DNA of 64,000 bases, from positions 124,001-188,000 of the forward strand of contig NZ_AADV02000005.1 of NCBI RefSeq assembly GCF_000167195.1, given 5' to 3'. Positions 54,053 through 64,000 of this stretch are shown piece after piece; position 1 is the stretch's first letter, and every line of letters begins with the position of its first letter. Position numbers and translations under genes: made by a program. The notes beneath the pieces are model-generated. The model was not told where the DNA came from. It saw only the letters and a program-made list of their open reading frames with translations, and did no database searches. Source of the DNA: Crocosphaera watsonii WH 8501. Lineage in GTDB: Bacteria; Cyanobacteriota; Cyanobacteriia; Cyanobacteriales; Microcystaceae.

Positions 54053-54979
54053 ACAATAAAAATCCATTCTGCTTTTTCATCAATCTTAATCGTTCTCTGG
54101 ATATGTTCAGAAAAATCTTGTTCTGTTCTTGTCGGTCCAATAGAGGGACTAACAACTTTTCCTCTTGCCACATCCCAGTTCGCAATCAAGCTTAAAGTTC
54201 CGTGTCTTTCATATTCAAATTCGATTTTTTCTACTTGTTTAGGCTTGATTCTTTTGTTCGGAAATAATCTCTCAAGAGCTTGAATCCCTGTCATTTCATC
54301 TGTACTAATTAAATGAATTCCTTGTTCTAACAAAGTTTTAGCTTCTTGATGAAGTTCACAGATATATTTGACTTGCTTTTTAAATTTTAAGGGATCATCA
54401 ATTTTGGTATTTAACCAGTAACGAACGAGATGTGGTTGTAATGTCGCTTCTTTTTAAAAAACGCCCCACACTACGGGGGGAAATCTTTTCGACAATTCCT
54501 CTTTTTATGGCTTCATCCGCCAACTCTGAAGGTGTCCAATGGCTCACTGGTCTGTCTGATTTTTCACATTCTTCACAAGCGATCGCTACAATCTGGACTA
54601 CTTGTTCGACCGTAAAGGATTTTGTTGTTCCAGGTCTTGGGCGATCGCTTAAAATTCCTTTGATCAAGACCATTAATGCTTTCTCCGTTACCTGTTGTTC
54701 TTCGGCGGCACTCAGTTTTTCTCTCTCCTCAAACCATCGCGATCGCCACTGACGCACTTGTACTCGGTCTAATTCTAATCTTCGACTAATCGAACTATTG
54801 CTCTCTCCTGATGCTGCGGCTAAGATTAGCTTGGCTCGTCTAACAAGGCGATAGGGGTTTGTTGTCCCTCTCACTATTTGTTGGAGTACTGTTTTCTGTA
54901 GGTTGGAGAGGTTAATTGGCAATGCTTTTATCATGGACATCAACTTCGAGATTCTTCCGTTAGTTTCATTGAAACACAT
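54053..54979 (-). pseudogene. IS630 transposase, truncated and frameshifted
   Basis: The helix-turn-helix half (54979-54398) is open, with Gln/Arg, Glu/Ala and Cys/Tyr differences from copy A. The DDE half keeps ISTDEMTG but ends at WIFIVG when it runs into IS copy 4, so the second Asp and the Glu are absent. Confidence 0.85.
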
Positions 54980-55041
54980 TGTCGTGGCTAGTCACGAAAG
55001 TTTCTGTAAAAATCTGGTGGATTACTTTCGCCAAGCTGCAC
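54053..55041 (-). mobile_element. IS630-family element, copy B (3'-truncated)
   Basis: It retains the right terminal repeat (ending at 55041 before TA) and the first 70 percent of the element. About 390 bp at the other end are lost, starting inside the codons for FIVDKLNTH. It shares the mid-gene frameshift with copy A. Confidence 0.85.
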
Positions 55042-55076
55042 TAGGTTTATGAAACCCCTAATTTTTTTTAGCTGAT

Positions 55077-55097
55077 GGTGGGCAATGCCCACCCTAC
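55077..55097. repeat. Dispersed palindrome GGTGGGCAATGCCCACC
   Basis: It lies between the IS630 copy and the NDH-2 stop. Half copies flank the TnpB remnant at 62721-62737 and 63293-63307. Confidence 0.75.
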
Positions 55098-55101
55098 TAT
55101 T

Positions 55102-56460
55102 TTAACGAGTGACAGGGGTAGCGGTTTCTGTTGCTTCTGGGGAAATTTGTTGCAGTTGGTCTTTGCGTTTTCCTTCACCAATACCAGTAACTAATCGCGC
55201 ACCACGACCACGGGTAAAGTAATTCCAACCCCATTGCACCATCACCACCAATTTGTTATCAAATTCGATGAGATAGTAAATGTGGGCCCAAACCCAAACA
55301 AACCAAGCCAAGAACCCTGAGAACTTGGCAAAGCCTAAATTAACCACCGCTTTATTCTGACCAATAACCGCCATATTGCCATAATCTTTATAGATAAATT
55401 GGGGTAAAGACTCTCCTTGAAGACGTTTCTTGATTAATTTAGCAACATAAGCCCCCTGTTGCATGGCTACTGGTGCCACTCCAGGTAAAGGCCGTTCTCC
55501 CTGGTGAGGAAAATTAGCCAGATCCCCGATCACAAAGATATCAGAATGGCCAGGAATACTCAGATCCGGTTCGACAATAACTCGTCCAGCACGGTCTAAT
55601 TCTACCCCGGTGCGTTCCGCTAATACCTTGCCCATTTTCGACGCTTTAACCCCTGCAGCCCATAAAATGGTACGGGAGTTAATTTGTTTAATTTGTTCAC
55701 CTTGACGCACCGTTACCACGTGGTCATTGATATCCGTTACCATAGACTGGGTTTGGACTGTGACCCCTAAATGGCGTAAATCTTCGGCTGCTTTAGCAGA
55801 TAATTCAGGAGGATAAGGAGGAAGTACCCGATCTAACCCTTCAATGAGTAGAATTTTGGCTTCTTTAGGATCGATACTGCGAAAATCACCAGCCAAAGCC
55901 CCGTGAGCAATTTCTGCGATCGCCCCGGCCAATTCTACCCCAGTGGGTCCACCGCCAACAATAACGAAAGTTAACCAAGCTTGACGCTTGACGGGATCGG
56001 TTTCTTTTTCCGCTGCTTCAAAGGCCATAAAGATACGGCGACGAATTTCGATAGCATCCTCAATAGTTTTTAACCCAGGTGCTAAAGTTTCCCATTGATC
56101 ATTACCAAAATAGTGATGAGAGACCCCTGTAGCCAAAATTAAGGTGTCATAGGGAATAGGTTCGTGATCATCGAGGATGACTTCTTTTTTCTCAGGATCG
56201 AGATCGATGACATGATCCAAAAGAACTTTAGTATTTTTATGTTGACTTAAAACTAACCGTAAAGGAGAAGCAATATCCGCCGGAGACAGACCTCCTGTAG
56301 CCACTTGATACAGTAAAGGTTGAAAGAGATGAAAATTTCGTTTATCGATGAGAGTCACGTCTACAGAGGAATTTTTCAGGTCTTGAGCCGTATATAAGCC
56401 CCCAAAACCCCCACCAACAATGACAACGTTTGTTTTATTTTTCAAAGTTTTAGTATCCAT
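55102..56460 (-). CDS. Type II NADH dehydrogenase (NDH-2)
   Basis: A single-subunit, non-proton-pumping NAD(P)H:quinone oxidoreductase. Two dinucleotide folds are present: NVVIVGGGFGGLYTAQDL at the start for FAD and FVIVGGGPTGVELAGAIAE near 175 for NADH. HLFQPLLYQVATGGLSPADIA and VFVIGDL-type (IFVIGDLANFPHQG) blocks follow. The C-terminus (FAKFSGFLAWFVWVWAHIYY) is amphipathic for membrane attachment. I start at ATG 56460; a TTG at 56496 is open but less likely. Confidence 0.92.
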   Translation of the reverse strand: MDTKTLKNKTNVVIVGGGFGGLYTAQDLKNSSVDVTLIDKRNFHLFQPLLYQVATGGLSPADIASPLRLVLSQHKNTKVLLDHVIDLDPEKKEVILDDHEPIPYDTLILATGVSHHYFGNDQWETLAPGLKTIEDAIEIRRRIFMAFEAAEKETDPVKRQAWLTFVIVGGGPTGVELAGAIAEIAHGALAGDFRSIDPKEAKILLIEGLDRVLPPYPPELSAKAAEDLRHLGVTVQTQSMVTDINDHVVTVRQGEQIKQINSRTILWAAGVKASKMGKVLAERTGVELDRAGRVIVEPDLSIPGHSDIFVIGDLANFPHQGERPLPGVAPVAMQQGAYVAKLIKKRLQGESLPQFIYKDYGNMAVIGQNKAVVNLGFAKFSGFLAWFVWVWAHIYYLIEFDNKLVVMVQWGWNYFTRGRGARLVTGIGEGKRKDQLQQISPEATETATPVTR

Positions 56461-56645
56461 AACTGTTTTAAACTCCTGTTGCCCGAAATCAGACAACTAA
56501 CTTGCCTCACCCATAGTGTAAAGCTAATGTAAACAGAATTAAGTAACTAGGGTTACATCGATTAAACCATCGCGTCAAGTTCCTTAAAAATGTTACGATC
56601 TCCACAGAAAGAGAAACGTGATAATAGAAAAGGAACGAACGCTAC

Positions 56646-58793
56646 ATGCAAGAGTTTGACAAGTCAATATCCTTCGACGGACGGGACATTCGGCTAAAAC
56701 TAGGATTATTAGCTCCCCAAGCTGGCGGTGCAGTCCTAATTCAGTCCCAAGATACGGCAGTTTTGGTGACAGCAACAACGACAAAAGGAAGAGAAGGCAT
56801 CGACTTTTTACCGTTAACCGTAGATTATGAAGAGAGACTTTATGCAGCAGGACGAATTCCAGGGGGATTTTTACGACGGGAAGGCCGTCCCCCAGAGAGA
56901 GCAATTCTCATTAGTCGTTTAATCGATCGCCCCTTACGTCCCCTATTTCCGAATTGGTGGCGTAAGGACATTCAGATCATTGCCACAACCCTATCTATGG
57001 ATGAAGAAGTTCCACCGGACGTTTTAGCGGTGACAGGGTCTTCTATTGCTGTAATTCAGGCAGGAATCCCTTTTTATGGACCAATGGCTGCGGTGAGAGT
57101 GGGTTTAATCGGAGATGACTTTATTATTAATCCCACCTATCGAGAAGTAGAAAATGGGGATCTCGATCTTGTAGTGGCTGGCAGTCCCGATGGAGTGGTG
57201 ATGGTGGAAGCGGGGGCTAACACACTCCCAGAACAAGATATCATCGAAGCTATTGATTTTGGCTATGAAGCAGTTAGAGATTTGATCGGGGCCCAATATG
57301 ACATTATGGAAGAGTTGGGCATGGAAATTGGTAAAGCTGAACCACCAAGCACCAATGAAGTCCTAGAAAAATTTATAGAAAAGCAGGCCGCAGACTCTAT
57401 TAAAAAAGTTCTAGTTCAGTACGATCTTAGTAAAGCAGACCGAGATACAGCACTGGATAATATAAAAGAAACCGCTATTGAAGAGGCGATCTCTGAACTA
57501 TCAGAAGAAGATCCCATCAAAGTAGCCACCACCGAAGATCCCAAAGCAGTAGGCAACCTCTACAAAGGGTTAACCAAAAAGTTAATGCGATCGCAAATCA
57601 TCTCGGAAGGTATCCGTGTGGATGGCCGCAAACTGGATGAAGTGCGCCCTATTGCCTGTCGTGTGGGACTGATGCCTCCTCGGGTACATGGTAGCGCGTT
57701 ATTTACCAGAGGACTCACCCAAGTCTTTTCTTTGGCGACTTTAGGCACTCCAGGAGATGCTCAAGACTTGGGGGACGATCTCCATCCAGAGGACGAAAAA
57801 CGCTATCTTCACCATTACAATTTTCCTCCTTTTTCTATGGGAGAAACCAAACCCCTACGTTCTCCAGGCCGTAGAGAAATCGGTCATGGGGCGTTAGCAG
57901 AACGGGCAATACTCCCTGTTTTACCCCCCCAAGAAGAGTTCCCCTATGTGGTTCGGGTGGTGTCAGAAGTGGTATCTTCTAACGGTTCGACTTCTATGGG
58001 ATCGGTATGTGGTTCTACTTTAGCTTTAATGGATGCTGGAGTTCCCATTATCAAACCCGTCAGTGGGGCTGCGATGGGATTGATTCGAGAAGGGAAAGAA
58101 GTGCGTATTCTAACTGATATTCAAGGGATTGAAGACTTTTTAGGGGATATGGATTTTAAGGTAGCAGGAACCGATAGCGGTATCACTGCTCTACAAATGG
58201 ATATGAAAATTACGGGACTGACCATGGATATTGTGGCTAAAGCCATTCAACAGGCTTTACCTGCCCGTTTACATATCCTAGATAAAATGCTGGCTACTAT
58301 TGCCCAACCTCGTCGGGATCTTTCTCCCTTTGCCCCCCGTTTACTGACCATGAAAATTGACCCGGAACAAATTGGTTTAGTGATTGGGCCTGGGGGTAAA
58401 ACTATTAAAAGTATTACCGAACAAACTGGTTCAAAAATCGATATTGCCGATGATGGAACTGTTACTATTGCTGCTATTCAGGCGAGGAAAGCAGAAAAAG
58501 CCCGAGACCTCATTTTTAACATGACCCGTAAACTGAAGGAAGGAGAGGTCTATTTAGGTCGTGTTACTCGTATTATCCCTATCGGGGCCTTTGTGGAAGT
58601 TTTACCAGGGAAAGAAGGTATGATCCATATTTCTCAGTTAGCTGAAAGGCGCGTTGGTAAGGTAGAAGAAGAGGTTGCTGTGGGTGATGAAGTGGTGGTT
58701 AAGGTTCGCGAAATCGATAATAAAGGTCGTCTTAATTTAACTCGTTTGGGTATTCATCCCGACGAAGCGGCCGCTGTTCGTAGAACCTTCTAA
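56646..58793 (+). CDS. pnp: Polyribonucleotide nucleotidyltransferase (PNPase)
   Basis: A 715-residue phosphorolytic 3'-5' exoribonuclease that in cyanobacteria also adds RNA tails. It has two RNase PH-like domains (the second with [13 protein letters not shown]-like [16 protein letters not shown] and [19 protein letters not shown]), a KH domain ([20 protein letters not shown] near 580) and a C-terminal S1 domain ([20 protein letters not shown]). The length is normal. It is divergent from NDH-2 across 185 bp. Confidence 0.96.
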   Translation: MQEFDKSISFDGRDIRLKLGLLAPQAGGAVLIQSQDTAVLVTATTTKGREGIDFLPLTVDYEERLYAAGRIPGGFLRREGRPPERAILISRLIDRPLRPLFPNWWRKDIQIIATTLSMDEEVPPDVLAVTGSSIAVIQAGIPFYGPMAAVRVGLIGDDFIINPTYREVENGDLDLVVAGSPDGVVMVEAGANTLPEQDIIEAIDFGYEAVRDLIGAQYDIMEELGMEIGKAEPPSTNEVLEKFIEKQAADSIKKVLVQYDLSKADRDTALDNIKETAIEEAISELSEEDPIKVATTEDPKAVGNLYKGLTKKLMRSQIISEGIRVDGRKLDEVRPIACRVGLMPPRVHGSALFTRGLTQVFSLATLGTPGDAQDLGDDLHPEDEKRYLHHYNFPPFSMGETKPLRSPGRREIGHGALAERAILPVLPPQEEFPYVVRVVSEVVSSNGSTSMGSVCGSTLALMDAGVPIIKPVSGAAMGLIREGKEVRILTDIQGIEDFLGDMDFKVAGTDSGITALQMDMKITGLTMDIVAKAIQQALPARLHILDKMLATIAQPRRDLSPFAPRLLTMKIDPEQIGLVIGPGGKTIKSITEQTGSKIDIADDGTVTIAAIQARKAEKARDLIFNMTRKLKEGEVYLGRVTRIIPIGAFVEVLPGKEGMIHISQLAERRVGKVEEEVAVGDEVVVKVREIDNKGRLNLTRLGIHPDEAAAVRRTF

Positions 58794-58871
58794 GGCAGAA
58801 TTTCTCTGCTCAAACCTCTTTAGATAAGGGGAAACTTTCAAGAAAGGATGAAAAAATAATCAGTAAAATGG

Positions 58872-58896
58872 AAACCTAGGTTAACCTAGGTTTTTG
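58872..58896 (+). terminator. Terminator after pnp
   Basis: A perfect palindrome, AAACCTAGG TTAA CCTAGGTTT, is followed by a T-run. It separates pnp from the DUF2808 gene. Confidence 0.85.
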
Positions 58897-58914
58897 TTTT
58901 TCCAGAGTAGATAA

Positions 58915-59469
58915 ATGATTCATCCACATTTCAAAACAATTTTAGGGATTATCAGTGGCACTATTTTTCTAAGTTCTCCTCTTTTAGCTCTAAATGTAGG
59001 AAATAATCAGACTTTATTTAATCATTCTCCCCAACTGCTTGATACTGTCACCACATTAAGTCGTATTCGTGTGCAAGGGGCAACTTATTATTTTACAGTT
59101 CACTTACCGATGAATGTCGGGGAATCTTTACAACAACTAACCCTTCAACAAACTCAAGGGTTAGAAACCATTTATTTTTATTTAGATGATACCATCGCTT
59201 TTGAAGGAAGACCTGTTAATAGAGACAATGAGTTAAACATTGCTAGGGTTAAACGAAATCTTGATAATAATACAATTGCTGTGATTTTTGATCCCCCTAT
59301 CCCTCCAGGAAAAACTTTTACTATTGCCATGAAACCCAAAAGTAACCCGGAAATGAGTGGGAATTATCAATTTGCTATTACTGCTTATCCCACTGGTGAA
59401 AACCCTCAAGGTTTATATTTAGGGTTAGGACGGTTGAATTTTAATCAAAAAGGCGATCGTTTCCCCTAA
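58915..59469 (+). CDS. DUF2808 secreted protein
   Basis: A 184-residue protein with a signal peptide (TILGIISGTIFLSSPLLAL). The body matches DUF2808: YYFTVHLPMNVGESLQQLTL, VIFDPPIPPGKTFTIAMKP and AYPTGENPQGLYLGLGRLNF. The family is nearly limited to cyanobacteria and its function is unknown; periplasmic location is likely. Confidence 0.85.
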   Translation: MIHPHFKTILGIISGTIFLSSPLLALNVGNNQTLFNHSPQLLDTVTTLSRIRVQGATYYFTVHLPMNVGESLQQLTLQQTQGLETIYFYLDDTIAFEGRPVNRDNELNIARVKRNLDNNTIAVIFDPPIPPGKTFTIAMKPKSNPEMSGNYQFAITAYPTGENPQGLYLGLGRLNFNQKGDRFP

Positions 59470-59682
59470 AATATCTATAAACTTGATCAATTATTGATAT
59501 GTTACTATTTTCATAAAATTTTGTAGCAAAATTGAAAATATTGGGAATTCTTAGATCACAGGCTATCTATTAACCTGAGTTGGATCTACGAAAAACTCTA
59601 GTTTTAAGGTCACACTCAGAGGCTTAATCTTTAGCTTGTCAAACAATCTAGACTTTTGACAACGTTGAACGTTGCTTATTGC

Positions 59683-61995
59683 ATGAAAAACACCTTAACA
59701 CAATCATCCTCTTTATATCAACAATTTCGCCAACAAATTAAGTCTGCACCCCCTGTCAAAACGGAAGAATCTGTTATTTTTCGTACTTTAGTACAATGTT
59801 TAGTAATTGTCGGTATTATTGCTACGGATATTGCTGCTAGAACCCAGATGAGTTTCTGGGCTATTCCCTTAAGTATTATCGGTGGTGTTTGGAGTTGGAA
59901 TCGTCGTCAGCATCGTAATATTACCCTAAAATTTTTCTTAGCTATTGCTATGTTAGGGGTACTTTGTTTTTTTCTGATTAACTTAGCAGGAAGTCTCAAT
60001 GATAGCCGTTTAGTCTTAGCAGAATTATTAGCTCAATTACAAGTGTTACATAGTTTTGACTTACCAAGACGCAAAGATTTAGGCTATTCAATGGTTATTG
60101 GCTTAATTTTATTAGGGGTTGCAGGAACAATTTCCCAGACGGTTGCTTTTGCTCCCTGGCTCTTATTATTCTTAATAATAGCCATTCCTACATTAGTATT
60201 GGATTATCGTTCACGCTTAGGATTAGACGCGATTGATAGACAGTTTAAATCACCGTTTAAACCCTCTAAAAAAGCTAAAAAGAAGGCTAACTATTCTCCC
60301 GTTTCTCTGAAAAGTATTAGTGTTTTAATTGCCATTACTTTAGTATTTGGCTTAAGCATTTTCACTCTGATGCCTAGATTCCCAGGCTATCAATTACAAA
60401 GTTTTCCGGTTGATAGTCCATTGGATGCAGATAGTCAAAAATTCGGGGGACAAAATCAAGGAATTATGAACCCAGGTTATGATAACAAAAACCAAGGAGA
60501 AGGAGGAAATAGACAAGGAAACAATAACAATAAATCTGAAGGAAAAGGGGAAGTTGATGATACTTATTATTATGGATTTAATACTAAAATAAATCAAAAT
60601 TTACGGGGACAAATGAAACCAAAAATTGTTATGAGAGTGCGATCGCAATCCCCTGGATTTTGGAAAGCTTTATCATTCGATCATTATACGGGACAAGGAT
60701 GGGAAATTACCAACAATGAAGATTTTGATACCATTAAACGAGATCGCTGGGCTTATAAGTTTTTCTTGCGTTTTCCCAGTACTATAATGAAAACCAAAGA
60801 AGTTATCCAAAGTTACACAGCAGTCGCTGATTTACCTAATATTATTCCTTCTCTTTCTGTCCCCAAACACCTTTATTTTCCAGCACAAGAAATAGGGGTT
60901 GATGATCTGGATAATTTGCGATCGCCTGTGGGTTTAGTAGAATGATTAACCTACACAGTTGTTTCAGATGTTCCCTATCGCGATCGCACTAAATTACAAA
61001 AATCTACTCAAGATTATTCAGATAAAATCAAAGCAACTTATCTCGATATTCCTCCAGAAATTGCTGAAAAAGTTCGAGAAAAAGCCGAACAGATTTTAAG
61101 TAAAACTGAAAAACCTTTCAACTCAATCTATGAAAAGGTTTTATTTTTAACCCAAGTGGTTAAGCAACAATATCAAATTCGAGAAGACTTACCTTTTTTG
61201 GATGAGAGTGAAGACTTGGTTGAATCTTTCTTATTTAAACAGGAAGGAGGAAACCCTGATCACTTTGCTACTGCCTTAACAATTATGTTACGTTCTCTAG
61301 GTATTCCTGCTAGGGTAACAGTTGGTTTTGGACAAGGAAAATTCAATCCTTTAACAGGGTTTTATGTGGTCAAAAACACAGATGCTTATGCGTTAACTGA
61401 GGTATATTTCCCTTATTATGGTTGGTATGCTTTTGATGCTATTCCTGGCCATGATTTATTTCCCTCCTCTTTAGAAGAAGATCAAACTTTTAGCGTTTTA
61501 AAGCAGTTTTGGAACTTGATAGCGGGATTAGTACCTTCTCCTGTGGCTAACTTTTTCAATATTATTTGGACAAAAATTATTGTTGGATTTATTAGCTTTT
61601 TGGTTGGGTTATGGCGGTTTATATCCAGTGGTTTAGTAGGAACATTAGTTGGACTTTTATTAGCCGTTGGTTTAGGATTATTAGGTTGGTTAGGTTGGGG
61701 ACAGTTAAAGAAATTGGGTTATTATCGTCGCCTAGCAAAGTTACCCCCTATGGCACAATTGTACGAAGAAATGTTGAAGGTATTCAAAACAAAAGGATAT
61801 CCTAAACATCCGGCACAAACTCCCTTAGAATATGTTAATGTATCATATCAACAACATCCCCAAGAACAAGCAGAAGTTATTGACGAAATTTCGTCAGCTT
61901 ATGTGAGTTGGCGATACGGAAATAATGACCAAAATGTTGACTATTTAAGACAAAAGTTTAAAGCTTTGGTTAAAAGTTTGAAACGCAACAATTAA
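59683..61995 (+). pseudogene. TgpA-like (DUF3488/transglutaminase-like) membrane protein with one in-frame stop
   Basis: The first part (to 60945) has six or more N-terminal helices (DUF3488) and a Gly/Asn-rich linker. A TGA at 60943-60945 follows GLVE, and the same frame continues with LTYTVVSDVPYRDRTKLQKS to 61995. The second part has the transglutaminase-like fold (NPDHFATALTIMLRSLGIPA, then TDAYALTEVYFPYYGWYAFD), one more membrane helix and a DUF4129-like tail. The usual catalytic Cys position (CEHFA) is Asp (PDHFA), so even the intact protein may lack transglutaminase activity. ATG 59683 is preferred over TTG 59656. Confidence 0.8.
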
Positions 61996-62288
61996 TCCTT
62001 AGATTAGGTTAAGTGCGGATTATATTTTGAGACAAATCTTATCAGTTATTATCCGCACCGTAACCCACTATTGTCAATATGTAGCGTTTCTCGGACTCAA
62101 TATGTACACCTAATATCGAGCCTCCTCACTCCTAAAACTAGAAAACTCTGTACCTCACAAGTATGAGAAGTGCTATATAGTCTAATATACTTTTAAGGAC
62201 TATGATTTTAATTTTCTTTTAATGTAAAATTTTTGGAAACTATAATTGCTTTACTAATATTTTTTTGCTAATGTATAGTCGTGAAGTT
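61996..62288. other. Intergenic region with a dispersed repeat
   Basis: No gene. It holds the inverted copy (62143-62177) of the 35-bp repeat seen at 8082-8116, and the presumed promoter of the PEP-CTERM gene. Confidence 0.6.
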
Positions 62289-62639
62289 ATGCAAAGAAAC
62301 ATGAATGTAAAGTTAAAAACTCTTGCTAGTGCATCCGCTGTTGTCTTAGCCATTGGTTTTCAGTCCATAGCTTAAGCAAATACTGGTGTGACTACTAATC
62401 CGTCGTGGTTTGAGACAGCTTGGGAAGAGGGTACTGAGGAATACGAAGACAGAATAGAAATACATGCTTCTAATACTGATGACAAGGTAGATGATGCTTA
62501 TAGTGGTGTCAAACAACCTTTAGTTGAGGCCGATGTATCCCCTACAACTATACCGGAACCTTCAAGTGTTATTGGACTCGGAATGTTAACCCTTTTTGCA
62601 CTGGGAACAAGGTTGAAACGTAAAGCGCGCCAAAGCTAA
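62289..62639 (+). pseudogene. Small PEP-CTERM protein with a stop at the signal-peptide cleavage site
   Basis: ATG 62289 reads MQRNMNVKLKTLASASAVVL then AIGFQSIA, a signal peptide. TAA at 62373-62375 stands where SIAQANTG would be expected (CAA to TAA). The same frame continues to 62639 and ends with the sorting signal: IPEPSSVIGLGMLTLFALG, then RLKRKARQS. PEP-CTERM proteins are cut by an exosortase and placed at the surface. The central region is only about 60 residues, very short for this class. Confidence 0.78.
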
Positions 62640-62760
62640 AAAGGAATAGAATCTCATAGTAACGTTATTTTTTTTATCGAAAGTTTGGGATAATCGTTTC
62701 TTCAAGTTAAACTTTAGTTTGTAGGGTGGGCAATGCCAATTAGAGAGTAAATTTTATCCT

Positions 62761-63216
62761 ATGTCGCCAGAATACCCCATCCGTCTATACGGTGGGGTAT
62801 TCTATCGATTAATCAGAGATTGTTCTTGGGGAAATATTATAGAAAAAATTGAGTCGGTAGCTGCAAAGTTTGGGTCGATTTGTTTAAAGGTTAACCCTAA
62901 ATTTACATCCCAAAAGTGTTCCCATTGTGGGCATATTCAAAAAGAAAACCGCAATAAAGAACGATTTTTGTGTCTTAATTGTGGATTTTTCGCTGATGCA
63001 GATATCCAAGCATCTGTTAATATCGGTGTCAAAGGACTAAAAACCCTTGGAATTAGTCAATCCAAGCTACTGAGGGTCCCTCAGAAAGTTACGCCCAAGC
63101 CTGAATTGACAGGTTCATTCAATAGGGAAAAATCAGCTTTGTTGGAGGCTGAGCCTGGGAACCCTCAACAGTTAAGTCTGTTTGAGTGGGTGAATGGGGA
63201 AGCGATTCCCTGTTAG
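62761..63216 (+). pseudogene. TnpB (IS200/IS605 OrfB) C-terminal remnant
   Basis: About 120 residues of TnpB: DCSWGNIIEKIESVAAKFG, the zinc finger CSHCG...CLNCG and the final RuvC Asp in FADADIQASVNI. The first two RuvC acidic residues and the whole N-terminal half are missing. The present start lies in a strong hairpin (62769-62803) that is fused to the remnant. A second hairpin (63217-63261) follows the stop. Confidence 0.85.
62769..62803. repeat. Hairpin at the left edge of the TnpB remnant
   Basis: AGAATACCCCA pairs exactly with TGGGGTATTCT, with an inner CCG/CGG stem. It looks like an IS200/IS605 subterminal hairpin, now translated in frame. Confidence 0.7.
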
Positions 63217-63261
63217 AATCCCCAACTTCAACGAAGCCTTAGCTTCGTCAAGTTGGGGTTC
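63217..63261. repeat. Hairpin at the right edge of the TnpB remnant
   Basis: CCCCAACTT (63220-63228) pairs with AAGTTGGGG (63250-63258), with an inner GAAGC/GCTTC stem. It follows the tnpB stop closely, as IS605 right-end structures and their guide RNAs do. Confidence 0.65.
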
Positions 63262-63336
63262 TTCAAACTTAAGCGATTGTTAGCATTGCCCACCAACTAT
63301 TAATCTATAATAGGCTAATGGGTCGTAAAATGTAAA

Positions 63337-64000
63337 ATGTCCAATCGTCTCTATATTTCTCGTGAAACTGCTGAAGAGTTGCAAACGACACTCACTCAAC
63401 AGTTAGAAAACAAGCAAACTAACTCGCAATATTATGTTTTTCTCGTTTGGGGTATTGGTGGAGTTGGTAAGACTACTTTAACCGAAAAATTAAAAGAAGA
63501 TCAGCAATATCTTGCCGATTTTTCTATGGTTTCTTTTGGTAGAACCGCAGGTATTGGTAACAGCATAAAACTAATGGATGTTCTGTATAAACAGTTACTT
63601 GACAATGATTTATTAGGGGTTACATTTTTTTCTAGTGACCCGTTTAAAGAACTTTATCAAAAATATTGGGACACTATTCATGAGTTAGAAAAGACACCAA
63701 GTAAAGGTAAAAAAGAGGTTGATTCAGAACAGCAAAAATTAGTAAAACAGTTAACTAGTGAGGGTGCAAGTGCATTTGCTAAGTTTACTCCTGCTGCTGC
63801 TTTACCTGGAACTACTGTTAAAAAAACGGCTGAAACTGCTGTGGATGCTGCTGGAATTATTCTCTCGGAAGCTGACAGAATTAAACAGTTATTACAACAA
63901 CATAGAAAGACTAAGGATAAACGAGAATTAAAGGAGTTGATGTTAGAACCTTTACCTAAGCTAACTGAGGCGTTTCTTGAGTCTTGTAAGCAACATAATA
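63337..64000 (+). CDS. P-loop (STAND-like) NTPase, cut by the window edge
   Basis: An open frame from ATG 63337 to the end, 221 codons so far. MSNRLYISRETAEELQTTL is followed by YYVFLVWGIGGVGKTTLTEK, a Walker A of the AP-ATPase/STAND type near residue 45. A charged region and helical segment follow. Such proteins are signalling or antiviral switches whose C-terminal sensor repeats would lie outside the window. The effector cannot be named from what is visible. Confidence 0.75.
   Translation, partial: MSNRLYISRETAEELQTTLTQQLENKQTNSQYYVFLVWGIGGVGKTTLTEKLKEDQQYLADFSMVSFGRTAGIGNSIKLMDVLYKQLLDNDLLGVTFFSSDPFKELYQKYWDTIHELEKTPSKGKKEVDSEQQKLVKQLTSEGASAFAKFTPAAALPGTTVKKTAETAVDAAGIILSEADRIKQLLQQHRKTKDKRELKELMLEPLPKLTEAFLESCKQHN

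Noticed and set aside
1-64000. tRNA or rRNA genes
   Set aside because: I saw no cloverleaf with a CCA-proximal T-loop (GGTTCGAATCC-like) in the intergenic regions read; a covariance scan would settle it.

Overview
The window is cyanobacterial DNA. The evidence is frequent HIP1 sites (GCGATCGC), typical cyanobacterial genes (Tic22-like, DUF2808, type II NADH dehydrogenase, an SDR-CIA30 protein), low G+C and many short heptad tandem repeats. Low G+C together with heavy insertion-sequence load and many freshly broken genes fits the Crocosphaera/Cyanothece group; that placement is inference.

Layout. 0-18 kb is mostly chromosomal housekeeping and accessory genes: FIST protein, broken GAF gene, Tic22-like protein, prmC, HicB antitoxin beside a destroyed hicA, MscS channel, a nickel/cobalt ECF transporter (cbiM, PDGLE protein, cbiQ), a lipoate ligase-like gene, moaC, grxC, a GNAT enzyme and a decayed MmeI-like restriction-modification gene. 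18-30 kb holds an IS copy against a truncated efflux adaptor and its broken PadR regulator, bioD, an SDR-CIA30 gene, an IS66 element beside a group II intron remnant, and dnaN divergent from a SulP permease. The dnaN-sulP gap carries clustered DnaA boxes and is a candidate oriC. 30.5-39 kb is a two-module non-ribosomal peptide synthetase (C-A-T-C-A-T-E, predicted Gly then D-Ala) with a small coiled-coil gene directly upstream. 39-55 kb looks like plasmid- or phage-derived cargo bracketed and cut by transposons: a broken ParA, a DNA methyltransferase, small unknown genes, an antirepressor-like gene, a ribonuclease joining an RNB domain to two dsRNA-binding-like domains, HigBA, and five IS copies. 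55-64 kb returns to core genes (NDH-2, pnp, DUF2808), then a transglutaminase-like membrane protein and a PEP-CTERM protein each with one in-frame stop, a TnpB remnant and the start of a P-loop NTPase.

Three themes run through the window. First, transposons: four copies of one IS5/IS1182-like element (about 1693 bp, AATT target duplications at three), two IS630 copies, one IS66, one IS4/IS701-like element and fragments. Second, gene decay: at least eight non-IS genes carry a stop, frameshift or truncation. Third, dispersed palindromes and heptad repeats that sit between genes also occur in frame inside coding genes, most strikingly in linkers and loops of the peptide synthetase.
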